This document shows positions 1 to 5,316 of a stretch of 6,084 bases of DNA, piece after piece. Position numbers and translations under genes: made by a program. Source of the stretch: JACDER01 sp036394915 (GTDB lineage: Bacteria; Actinomycetota; Thermoleophilia; Gaiellales; Gaiellaceae); NCBI GenBank assembly GCA_036394915.1, contig DASWEE010000009.1:1-6084 (forward strand), in the 5' to 3' direction. Below the pieces are notes generated by a model, which searched no databases, was not told the DNA's origin, and saw nothing but the letters and a program-made list of their open reading frames with translations. How positions within the stretch are numbered: position 1 is the stretch's first letter; each line of letters opens with the position of its first letter.

Positions 1-1
1 C

Positions 2-172
2 GTCGACTTCGGCCGGGGCCTCGAGATCAACGAGAGGTGGCTCCGCCCTGGCGTGACGCGCGAGGAGATTGCCGAGGGGCTGCGCCCGCTACTCGCACTG
101 CCGGTCGAGCACGTGCTCGCGACGCACGGCGGGCCGACCGACCGGGCCGCGCTCGAGCGCGCGCTCGCCTGA
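2..172 (+). CDS. MBL-fold metallo-hydrolase, C-terminal end (partial)
   Basis: This is the last 56 codons of a gene that begins before the window; the frame is open from base 2 to a TGA at 170-172. The visible peptide ends HVLATHGGPTDRAALERALA. A short strand leading into THGxP and then a helix of the RAALERAL type is how many small actinobacterial MBL-fold (metallo-beta-lactamase superfamily) hydrolases end, the His of THG being a conserved late residue of that fold. The zinc-binding HxHxDH motif would lie upstream and cannot be seen, so substrate and reaction are unknown. The family call rests on the tail alone. Other alpha/beta hydrolases with a TH-G-P tail are possible. The coding frame itself is more certain than the family. 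Confidence 0.6.
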   Translation, partial: VDFGRGLEINERWLRPGVTREEIAEGLRPLLALPVEHVLATHGGPTDRAALERALA

Positions 173-192
173 CTCAGCCGTCCCGCTCGCGC

Positions 193-215
193 GTGACCGG
201 CTCGCGCCCGGTCGC
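193..215 (+). terminator. GC-rich hairpin after the MBL-fold gene
   Basis: GTGACCGG (193-200) and CCGGTCGC (208-215) form an 8-pair stem, one pair being T-G, around a 7-base loop. It begins 20 bases after the stop codon of the upstream gene. There is no T-run behind it. Hairpins without a T-tract after stop codons are frequent in GC-rich actinobacteria, so a terminator is plausible, but GC-rich DNA also produces such stems by chance. Confidence 0.35.
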
Positions 216-376
216 CGGACGATGGCACGGGTGGCGAAGCGGTCGGAGTTGACGAGGTGGACGAAGTGGCCGTCGCCTGCCCATTTCCTCGGCTACGCCG
301 GTTCGTCGACCACTGCACCGCTGCCGGCTGAGGAATCCGCCGCTCTTCCTCGAGCGCGAACAGACCGGCGGAGAGC

Positions 377-426
377 GGTGTGTAAAGGACGGGAGCGACG
401 GGGGTCGAGCCCGGACTTTACACACC
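377..426. repeat. Perfect 11-bp inverted repeat around repeat copy 1
   Basis: GGTGTGTAAAG (377-387) is exactly complementary to CTTTACACACC (416-426), with 28 bases between. The spacer contains the small T-arm-like stem, so the whole could fold as an outer 11-bp stem with an inner hairpin in RNA or single-stranded DNA. It does not look like a terminator: the next gene starts 130 bases downstream and there is no T-run. In copy 2 only four pairs of this outer stem remain (AAAG 4222-4225, CTTT 4255-4258). Confidence 0.65.
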
Positions 427-442
427 ACGACATCCAGATCCG
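382..442. repeat. Dispersed intergenic repeat, copy 1 (tRNA-3'-end-like core)
   Basis: Bases 391-442 align with 4229-4281 at 43 of 53 columns with a single one-base gap, and similarity continues weakly leftward to 382. The shared blocks are GGGAGCGACGGGG, GAGCCC, CTTTACAC and CACGA. The core GGAGCGACGGGGGTCGAGCCC also matches the right edge of the window (6037-6057) at 18 of 21 bases. Read on the minus strand the core resembles the T-arm and 3' acceptor strand of a tRNA: a 4-bp stem (399-402 with 410-413) closes a 7-base loop CTCGACC, close to the usual TTCGANN. No rest of a tRNA is present. It is non-coding and probably a dispersed, tRNA-derived or tRNA-mimicking element. Confidence 0.7.
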
Positions 443-529
443 ATGACGTGAATTCAACTGGTCGCCCATGGACCTGCGGCTATAGCCCAGAAGCGTCCGA
501 TGGATCCGACCGCTGCTCGGGCCTGAACC

Positions 530-543
530 CACTCCGCGGAGTG
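530..543. promoter_or_regulatory. Perfect 14-bp palindrome at the cyclase translation start
   Basis: CACTCCGCGGAGTG is its own reverse complement over all 14 bases and lies 13 bases before the ATG at 557. Its right half contains GGAG (538-541), the only Shine-Dalgarno-like string near that start, though the 15-base gap to the ATG is longer than usual. Either a dimeric repressor binds here, or the RNA hairpin hides the ribosome-binding site. The palindrome is observed; the role is inferred. Confidence 0.45.
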
Positions 544-556
544 AAACAATCGCAGC

Positions 557-3500
557 ATGGCGTCCTGCTCGAACTGTGGCGCATCACTTCCCGGCGGTGC
601 CCGGTTTTGCCCGAGTTGCGCCGCTCCGGTCTCCGAGGAGGGGCCGAGCGAGGAGCGGAAGCTCGCGACCGTTCTGTTCGCCGACCTTGTGGGATCAACC
701 GAGCTTGCGGATGCCCAGGACGCGGAGCGGACGCGCACTTTGCTCAACCGTTTTTACGACGCGATGGCGAACGAGATCGCCGACGCCGGCGGAACCGTCG
801 AGAAATTCATCGGCGATGCGGTTGTGGCAGCCTTCGGCGCCCCTGCAGCCCAAGAGGATCATGCCGATCGCGCGCTCTACGCGGCCCTCGCCATGCAGAG
901 CACCCTCGAGCGGATGTTCAGCGACGCGCTCCACCTCAGGATCGGCGTCAACACGGGTGACGTCGTTGTCGGCAAGCCGCGCGTAGGCAGCTCGTTCGTC
1001 ACCGGCGACGCAGTCAACGTCGCAGCCCGGCTCGAGCAGGCGGCGAAGCCGGGCGAGATTCTCGTGGGCCAGCGCACCGTTGCTGCCGCCCGCGCCGAAT
1101 TCGAGTTCGGCCCGGCGGCAACGATCGACGCGAAGGGAAAGGCCGCGGGGGTTGAGTGCCGCCGCCTGCTCCGGGTCGGCTTGGGCGCTGCACCGCGTGT
1201 CTCTCCCGGGCTACAGCCCAGCTTCGTCGGGCGCGAGGCGGAGCTGGCAGTCCTTCACAAGACGTACGTACGCGTTGCCGGCGAGGGTAGGCCGGCTCTC
1301 GTGATGATCGTCGGTGAGCCGGGGATCGGCAAGAGCAGGCTCGTCCGCGAGTTCCGCGACTGGCTCCGGACACAGTCGCCCGAGCCGCTCGACCGGGTCG
1401 GACGCTGCCTCTCCTACGGCCGGGGGAATGCGTACCGCCCGCTGGGCGAGATCGTGCGCGAGCATCTGGGGCTGCTGGACAGCGATCCGCCCGAGACAGT
1501 CAAGCGACGGCTTGGCCGACGCTCGATCCTCGGCCTGGCCCTCGGCCTCGAAGCCCCGCCGGACCTGCACCCGCTCGCGGCGCGCAACCGCCTTCAGACC
1601 GCCTGGGGCGAGTTCCTCGCAGAGCTCGTCGCGGGGCAGCCGGCCGTTCTCCTCGTTGAGGATCTGCACTGGGCGGACGAGGACCTTCTCGATGTTCTCG
1701 CACGCGGGCTCGAGGCCGTCTCGGGGCCGCTGCTTCTCCTCGTCTCCACCCGGCCGGAGTTCGTCGAAGAACACCCCGCCTGGGGCGGCGATGCGCCCGT
1801 ACTCCATCTCGAGGCGCTCTCAGCGTCGCAGTCCGGCCTGCTCGTGGACGAGCTCGTGCCCGCCGTCCTGCCTGAAGCCGTGCGCGCCGTCGTCGTCGAG
1901 CGGGCCGAGGGGAATCCCTTTTTCGTCGAGGAGCTGATCCGGACGCTGATGGACGAGGGCGTGCTCCGGCCTGACGACGGCGGCTGGGTCGCGGGCGATC
2001 TTCCGGACGACTTTCGCATTCCGGACACCGTGCAGGCGCTGCTTGCCGCCCGCATCGACCTGCTCGACCCGGCCGGCAAGGCTGCCCTCCAGGCGGCCTC
2101 GGTGATCGGCCGCACGTTCTGGGCCCGGCCTGTGCAGCAGCTCGTTGAGGGTGGCGACCCGGACCTGAGCGTCCTCGTCGAGCGCGATTTCATCGGGCGC
2201 CAGGCCGCGTCCTCGACGCTAGGGGAGGACGAATTCGCCTTCAAACACGCCCTGACCCGCGAGGTCGCCTACGCGAGCCTGACCAAGGCGAGCCGCCTTC
2301 GGCTGCACGCGCGCTTCGCCAGCTGGCTCGAGGCCGCCGGAGGGGGGCGGGACGAGCACGCACCGATGCTGGCGCACCACTACGCGGAGGCCGTTCGCCC
2401 CGAGGACGTCGACCTGGCGTGGCCGGACGACGACGATGAGGTCGGCCGCCTGCGCGGCCGCGCCGTCTCGTGGCTGCGGCGAGCCGCCGGTCTTGCCGTG
2501 GGGCGCTACGAGATGAAGGACGCGGTCAGCCTTCTGGAGCGCGCGGTCGATCTGGAGTCCAACCCGCCGGTACGGGCGGCGATCTGGCAGGAGATCGCAC
2601 ATGCGCACGTGCTCTACTTCGACGGCAGGGCGTTCGCGGCCGCGCTGCAAGAAGCGATCGCTCTCTCCGACGGCGATGCGGCCACCGCGGACCTCTACGC
2701 CGAGCTCGCCTTCCAGACGATGGCGCGGGCGGGCATGTGGGGGACGCCGCCTCCCTCGGACCTCGTGGGAGGCTGGATCCAGCGCACGCTCGAGCTCGCG
2801 CCGGAAGAAGGGGTGAATCGGGCAAAGGCCCTCATCGCCCGGTGCTACTCGGACTACGACAAGTCTCCGGAGGACGCCGCGGAGGCGAGCCGGATCGCCG
2901 ACCGCCTCCAAGAGCCCGTCCTGCGCTCACTCGGCTACGACGTCCGCGCGCTGGTGGCTTTCGTTCGAGGCGACTACCAGGAGGCGCTCGATTGGTGCCG
3001 CCGCCGCGTCTCCATCGCCGGCGACCTCGGCGACCCGGACACCGCGGCCTATTCCTACGCCGCCGCGGTGAACCCGGCGGTCGCCTGCGGCGAACTCGAC
3101 GAGGCGCGGAGGTACGCCGCGCTGCAGGACGAGGTCACGCGCCCCCTCTCGCCTCATCATCGGTTGCACGGCATCTCGGGGGTCCTCGAGCTTGAGGAAC
3201 TTCTCGGCAACTGGGAGGCTGCCATCGAGCTTCAGCGGAAGGTGGAGCGCGCCGTCGCCGAGAACCTGGCGACCCCGTGCGTGCGCAACGCGCGCTCCCT
3301 GCTCGTGTGCGCGCTCGCTCATGCGTATCTCGGGGACGAGGAGGAGGCGGACCGGCTCGAGCAGGAAGCCGAGGCGCACGCGATGACCGGCTACGGCACC
3401 GTGCTCGACACGCCGCGCCTGCTGCGCGCGCTCCACCGCGGCGACGTCTCGGCCGTGGAGTCGCTCTTGGGCGAGCCGGCCGTTCGGACGACGAACTGGT

Positions 3501-3733
3501 TCTACCTCAGCTCGACGGCCGCCCACCTGGACGGGCTTGCCGCGCTCGGCAAGCGCGAGCGGGTCGAGCAGGAGGCGAGCAGGGCGCTCCAGCCGCAGAC
3601 GTATCTCGAGCCCTTCGCTCTCCGGGCGCTCGGGATCGTGCGTCAGGACGAAACGCTCGTTGCGGGTGCCGCGGATCGCTTCGAGACGTTCGGCCTCGAC
3701 TGGCACGCCGCCCGCACGCGGGCACTTCTCTAG
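557..3733 (+). CDS. Zinc-ribbon / class III nucleotide cyclase / AAA-ATPase / TPR-like signalling protein
   Basis: A large cytoplasmic signalling protein of 1058 residues, predicted to make cyclic nucleotide (probably cAMP from ATP) under control of an ATPase module. Domains in order: zinc ribbon with C4-x2-C7 and C18-x2-C21; class III cyclase catalytic domain, about 35-205; linker; AAA_16/STAND-type ATPase, about 222-460, with Walker A GEPGIGKS (253-260), Walker B LLVEDLHWAD (365-374) and STRPE (397-401); then an alpha-helical TPR-like tail, about 560-1058. In the cyclase the two metal-binding aspartates are D43 (FADLVGST) and D87 (KFIGD), the adenine-selecting lysine is K83, and the transition-state residues are N154 and R158 (VNVAARL). 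The second base-selecting position, usually Asp or Thr, falls on F147. No signal peptide or membrane segment is seen. The ATG at 557 is chosen because the zinc ribbon starts at residue 4. Zinc ribbon-cyclase-ATPase fusions of this kind are a known family in actinobacteria and rhizobia; the stimulus is generally unknown. It has no cotranscribed partner here, and its stop overlaps the convergent cupin stop. Confidence 0.93.
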   Translation: MASCSNCGASLPGGARFCPSCAAPVSEEGPSEERKLATVLFADLVGSTELADAQDAERTRTLLNRFYDAMANEIADAGGTVEKFIGDAVVAAFGAPAAQEDHADRALYAALAMQSTLERMFSDALHLRIGVNTGDVVVGKPRVGSSFVTGDAVNVAARLEQAAKPGEILVGQRTVAAARAEFEFGPAATIDAKGKAAGVECRRLLRVGLGAAPRVSPGLQPSFVGREAELAVLHKTYVRVAGEGRPALVMIVGEPGIGKSRLVREFRDWLRTQSPEPLDRVGRCLSYGRGNAYRPLGEIVREHLGLLDSDPPETVKRRLGRRSILGLALGLEAPPDLHPLAARNRLQTAWGEFLAELVAGQPAVLLVEDLHWADEDLLDVLARGLEAVSGPLLLLVSTRPEFVEEHPAWGGDAPVLHLEALSASQSGLLVDELVPAVLPEAVRAVVVERAEGNPFFVEELIRTLMDEGVLRPDDGGWVAGDLPDDFRIPDTVQALLAARIDLLDPAGKAALQAASVIGRTFWARPVQQLVEGGDPDLSVLVERDFIGRQAASSTLGEDEFAFKHALTREVAYASLTKASRLRLHARFASWLEAAGGGRDEHAPMLAHHYAEAVRPEDVDLAWPDDDDEVGRLRGRAVSWLRRAAGLAVGRYEMKDAVSLLERAVDLESNPPVRAAIWQEIAHAHVLYFDGRAFAAALQEAIALSDGDAATADLYAELAFQTMARAGMWGTPPPSDLVGGWIQRTLELAPEEGVNRAKALIARCYSDYDKSPEDAAEASRIADRLQEPVLRSLGYDVRALVAFVRGDYQEALDWCRRRVSIAGDLGDPDTAAYSYAAAVNPAVACGELDEARRYAALQDEVTRPLSPHHRLHGISGVLELEELLGNWEAAIELQRKVERAVAENLATPCVRNARSLLVCALAHAYLGDEEEADRLEQEAEAHAMTGYGTVLDTPRLLRALHRGDVSAVESLLGEPAVRTTNWFYLSSTAAHLDGLAALGKRERVEQEASRALQPQTYLEPFALRALGIVRQDETLVAGAADRFETFGLDWHAARTRALL

Positions 3734-4146
3734 TCGTCCCAGTAGTCCGGCAGGAACTCGACGTCGTCGAGACCGGCCTGTGGCGCGGCGATCGAGACGA
3801 AGACTGCGTCCTCCTCGCCGGCGGCGCGGAACGACCTCGCCGTCTCCGGCGGGACGCGCACGGCCGTCCAGGGCTCGATGTCGACGACCTCGTCGTCGAA
3901 CTTGCCCTGGGCTCGCCCAGAGATGAGGAAGTACACCTCCTCCTGGACTGTGTGCCGGTGTCCGCGCCGGTGAGCGTGCCCTTCCGGGGCTCGCCAGCTG
4001 CCGCCGAAACGCTCGTAGGTGACGGCGAAGTTCGTCAGGCCGAGCGCTTCGCGCATGAAGCGAATCTCGAAGTGATTCGGATCCATACCGACCTCGGCCG
4101 CCATGTCGGGAACATCCGATACGGGAACGATGGTGTAGTCGGCCAC
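3730..4146 (-). CDS. Small cupin-domain protein
   Basis: A 138-residue single-domain cupin, cytoplasmic, of unknown substrate. Cupin motif 1 is clear: H63-x-H65-x4-E70-x6-G77, inside a stretch reading GHRHTVQEEVYFLISG. Motif 2 is recognisable by its strand-turn-strand pattern (VDIEPWTAVRVPPETARSFR, 88-107), but the usual metal-binding His is missing, the site being occupied by R104/S105/F106. H57 and H59 just before motif 1 may help bind a metal. Such cupins are often sugar- or small-molecule-binding, isomerase-like or simple storage-barrel proteins; none can be chosen here. The start is GTG at 4146-4144, supported by AAAGGA at 4158-4153, six bases upstream. A small stem (CTCTC 4159-4163 with GAGAG 4172-4176) sits just before that site. 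A weak -10-like TATATG lies at 4196-4191 on this strand, without a good -35. The stop shares CTAG with the cyclase gene. Repeat copy 2 and a gene remnant separate it from the methyltransferase gene on the same strand. Confidence 0.88.
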   Translation of the reverse strand: MADYTIVPVSDVPDMAAEVGMDPNHFEIRFMREALGLTNFAVTYERFGGSWRAPEGHAHRRGHRHTVQEEVYFLISGRAQGKFDDEVVDIEPWTAVRVPPETARSFRAAGEEDAVFVSIAAPQAGLDDVEFLPDYWDD

Positions 4147-4219
4147 AGTGGTTCCTTTCTCTCGGCCGGCGGAGAGGCCGGCGCGGCGACCATATACATT
4201 CCAGAGGCGAATCGGGCGA

Positions 4220-4281
4220 GAAAAGAGCGGGAGCGACGGGGTTTTGAGCCCTGGCTTTACACCTCACGAAATCGAGGTCCG
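4220..4281. repeat. Dispersed intergenic repeat, copy 2
   Basis: This is the partner of copy 1 at 382-442, in the same orientation and 3838 bases away. The shared blocks are GGGAGCGACGGGG (4229-4241), GAGCCC, CTTTACAC (4255-4262) and CACGA, with 43 of 53 aligned columns identical. The T-loop-like part has diverged (GGGGTTTTGAGCCC), and the outer inverted repeat seen in copy 1 is reduced to AAAG/CTTT. It lies upstream of the cupin gene but reversed relative to that gene, whereas copy 1 is in the same direction as the cyclase gene, so a fixed promoter or leader role is unlikely. Confidence 0.7.
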
Positions 4282-4335
4282 GCTCTAGCGATCGGCGCCG
4301 TCTTCACGGATGTGGCGGTTGTGCGGTGATGCTTC

Positions 4336-4439
4336 GAGCGCGAGCACGGTCGCGCGTGCGGCGCGGTCGCGACGGCGCCCTGAAGCGCGGTAGCCGCCTC
4401 CGCGAGCGGAACTGTCGTTCCGACGTGGAGTGAGAGCGT
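4336..4439 (-). pseudogene. Probable remnant of a zinc-type medium-chain dehydrogenase C-terminus, frameshifted
   Basis: On the minus strand 4439-4350 reads TLSLHVGTTVPLAEAATALQ followed by GAVATAPHAR. A strand ending in V-G, then PLAEAA-x-AL, is the C-terminal pattern of MDR-family alcohol dehydrogenases and quinone oxidoreductases. The expected final strand (GKTVLAL-like) appears as ATVLAL at 4353-4336 but in a different frame, so an insertion or deletion near 4350-4356 separates the parts. The shifted frame runs on to a TAG at 4287-4285. No Rossmann domain or start is present upstream, because the methyltransferase gene begins to occupy the DNA at 4456. The resemblance is from memory of the family, with no search behind it; chance in GC-rich DNA remains possible. 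Confidence 0.4.
4407..4422 (-). terminator. Hairpin downstream of the methyltransferase gene
   Basis: CGGAAC (4407-4412) and GTTCCG (4417-4422) form a perfect 6-bp stem with a TGTC loop, 34 bases past the methyltransferase stop on the minus strand. No T-run follows. It falls inside the putative dehydrogenase remnant, so it may be incidental. Confidence 0.3.
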
Positions 4440-4455
4440 CCTTCCGCGAGCGCCC

Positions 4456-5247
4456 TTACGTGCGCTTTGCGCTCGCGACCACGTAGCGGTTGGTCACGCG
4501 GAAGCCAGCCGGATCTTCGTTCGCCGCCTCGAGGATCTCGAGGGCCTGTGCGCGCAAGGCCTCGGCTTCGCCTCGCGGCTCGAGGACGGCGCGGCCGGCC
4601 ACTACGAGGGGGTGATTCTCGTATTCGGCGTCGAGGTAGTCACTCGCCGACGCCGCGGTGAAGGAGAGGCTGTGTTCGTCGGCGGTGACGGAGAACCCGT
4701 GCGGGGCGAAGAGGTCGGCGAGCGCGTCGTGGTCGTGCCAGGGAAACGGCGGCGGGGCCGCGGGCGCGCCGAGCGCGCGCATCACCGCCTCGCGTCCGAG
4801 CCGGTTTGTCTCGGAGATCGCGCCGGTCGGGATCCAGGCGCTCAGGACGATCCGTCCTCGCGGGGCCGTCACACGCGCCAGCTCCGCCGTCGCCGCCTGC
4901 GCGTTCGGGGCGAAGATGACGCCGAAGACCGACAGCACCACGTCGGCACTCGCCTCCGGAAGCGGCAGCGCCGCCGCCTCCCCGGGCAGAAACATGACCT
5001 CGAGGCCTCGCGCGTCGGCCTCGTCGCGGGCGACCTCGAGCAGCCGACCTGCCGGATCGACGCCGGTCACGCGCGCGCCGCGCGCCGCCGCCATCAACGC
5101 CGCGTTGCCTGTGCCGCAGCCGACGTCGACGACCCGCTCGCCGGCGACCGGCATCGCCCGTTCGACCACGACCTCCGCCGCCGGGAGCAGCTGTGACGCC
5201 GAGTGCTCGTAGTGCCCGAGGCTCCAATCTACGGTCGTCAACTCCAC
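4456..5247 (-). CDS. Class I SAM-dependent methyltransferase
   Basis: A soluble methyltransferase that would transfer a methyl group from S-adenosylmethionine to an unknown small molecule or other acceptor. Numbered from the GTG at 5247 (263 residues), motif I is VVDVGCGTGNAAL (39-51), the acidic residue ending beta-2 is D64 (VTGVDPAG), and the GEAAALPLPEASADVVLSVF stretch (89-108) carries the motif around D102. Strand 4 and the following helix (AELARVTAPRGRIVLSAW) are of the Methyltransf_11/25 type. The 140-200 region, rich in Pro/His and aromatics, is where such enzymes bind the acceptor; I cannot name it. The interval covers the longest plausible frame. I favour the TTG at 5241 (261 residues), because the strong Shine-Dalgarno AAGGAGG at 5255-5249 is only one base from the GTG but seven from the TTG. 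A TetR regulator is divergent from it, with operator-like repeats over the likely promoter. Stop is TAA at 4458-4456. Confidence 0.92.
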   Translation of the reverse strand: MELTTVDWSLGHYEHSASQLLPAAEVVVERAMPVAGERVVDVGCGTGNAALMAAARGARVTGVDPAGRLLEVARDEADARGLEVMFLPGEAAALPLPEASADVVLSVFGVIFAPNAQAATAELARVTAPRGRIVLSAWIPTGAISETNRLGREAVMRALGAPAAPPPFPWHDHDALADLFAPHGFSVTADEHSLSFTAASASDYLDAEYENHPLVVAGRAVLEPRGEAEALRAQALEILEAANEDPAGFRVTNRYVVASAKRT

Positions 5248-5248
5248 G

Positions 5249-5255
5249 CCTCCTT
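5249..5255 (-). promoter_or_regulatory. Ribosome-binding site that decides the methyltransferase start
   Basis: On the minus strand the sequence reads GAAAAAAGGAGGCGTGGAGTTG. AAGGAGG is a near-perfect anti-16S match. Only one base separates it from the GTG at 5247-5245, too close for normal initiation, whereas the in-frame TTG at 5241-5239 is seven bases away, an ideal gap. The TTG is therefore the better start. Confidence 0.6.
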
Positions 5256-5259
5256 TTTT

Positions 5260-5304
5260 CGATACGGCGTTACGCTATCCCCGAAGTAACGTAACGCTGT
5301 TACG
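5260..5304. promoter_or_regulatory. Paired 6-3-6 inverted repeats, probable TetR operators
   Basis: CGTAAC-GCT-GTTACG (5290-5304) is a perfect 6-3-6 inverted repeat. CGATAC-GGC-GTTACG (5260-5274) has the same layout with two bases exchanged in the left half. Their centres are 30 bases apart. An extra GTAAC half-site abuts the perfect site at 5286-5290. All lie in the 69-base gap between the divergent methyltransferase and TetR genes, where TetR-family proteins usually bind and repress both promoters. Binding is inferred. Confidence 0.6.
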
Positions 5305-5316
5305 CTCCCGGGTCAA
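5288..5316 (-). promoter_or_regulatory. Candidate promoter of the methyltransferase gene
   Basis: On the minus strand TTGACC (5316-5311) matches 5 of 6 bases of a -35 box, and TACGTT (5293-5288) fits the actinobacterial -10 pattern TAnnnT, 17 bases apart. The perfect inverted repeat at 5290-5304 covers the -10 and most of the spacer, so a bound regulator would block polymerase. The transcription start would fall near 5281, giving a leader of about 40 bases. Confidence 0.45.

Larger units (their letters stand above)
173..556. other. Intergenic region between the MBL-fold gene and the cyclase gene
   Basis: This 384-base gap holds the GC hairpin near its left end, repeat copy 1 (382-442) with its inverted repeat (377-426), the 10-bp palindrome GGCTATAGCC (478-487), and the 14-bp palindrome at 530-543. 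Short open frames cross it on both strands, but none has a recognisable domain, a Shine-Dalgarno or convincing codon use. The TATAGC at 481-486 matches 4 of 6 bases of a -10 box, but I find no good -35 at 16-18 bases, so the promoter of the cyclase gene is not located. Confidence 0.6.
4147..4455. other. Intergenic region between cupin and methyltransferase genes
   Basis: This 309-base gap contains, from left to right, the cupin ribosome-binding site and 5' leader with an 8-bp direct repeat GGCCGGCG (4164-4171 and 4176-4183), repeat copy 2 (4220-4281), and a probable dehydrogenase remnant (4336-4439) that abuts the methyltransferase stop. A 10-bp direct repeat TCCGCGAGCG occurs at 4399-4408 and 4443-4452. 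I see no intact gene in it. Confidence 0.6.

Noticed and set aside
185..290. Minus-strand peptide around GDGHFVHLVNSDRFATRAI
   Set aside because: It looks protein-like, but it is bounded by a stop at the left-hand end of the next frame, has no start or ribosome-binding site, and I cannot place it in any family.
478..487. GGCTATAGCC palindrome as a -10 promoter element of the cyclase gene
   Set aside because: No -35-like hexamer lies 16-18 bases upstream; left as a note in the intergenic entry only.
2219..2911. 230-codon minus-strand frame inside the cyclase gene
   Set aside because: Low-complexity shadow of a strongly supported coding region with clear domain motifs.
557..3733. Reading the cyclase-ATPase as a novel defence NTPase
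   Set aside because: The zinc ribbon-cyclase-AAA-TPR order is a known and widespread signalling architecture, and no effector or defence neighbour is present.
2927..4267. Long open frame on the minus strand antisense to the cyclase 3' half and across the cupin gene
   Set aside because: Its translation is Arg/Gly/Pro-rich without domains, and it overlaps two well-supported genes; long antisense frames are expected at this GC content.
3277..4329. 350-codon + frame crossing the cyclase end, antisense to the cupin gene
   Set aside because: No recognisable domain; it is composed of the off-frame of the cyclase and the antisense of the cupin.
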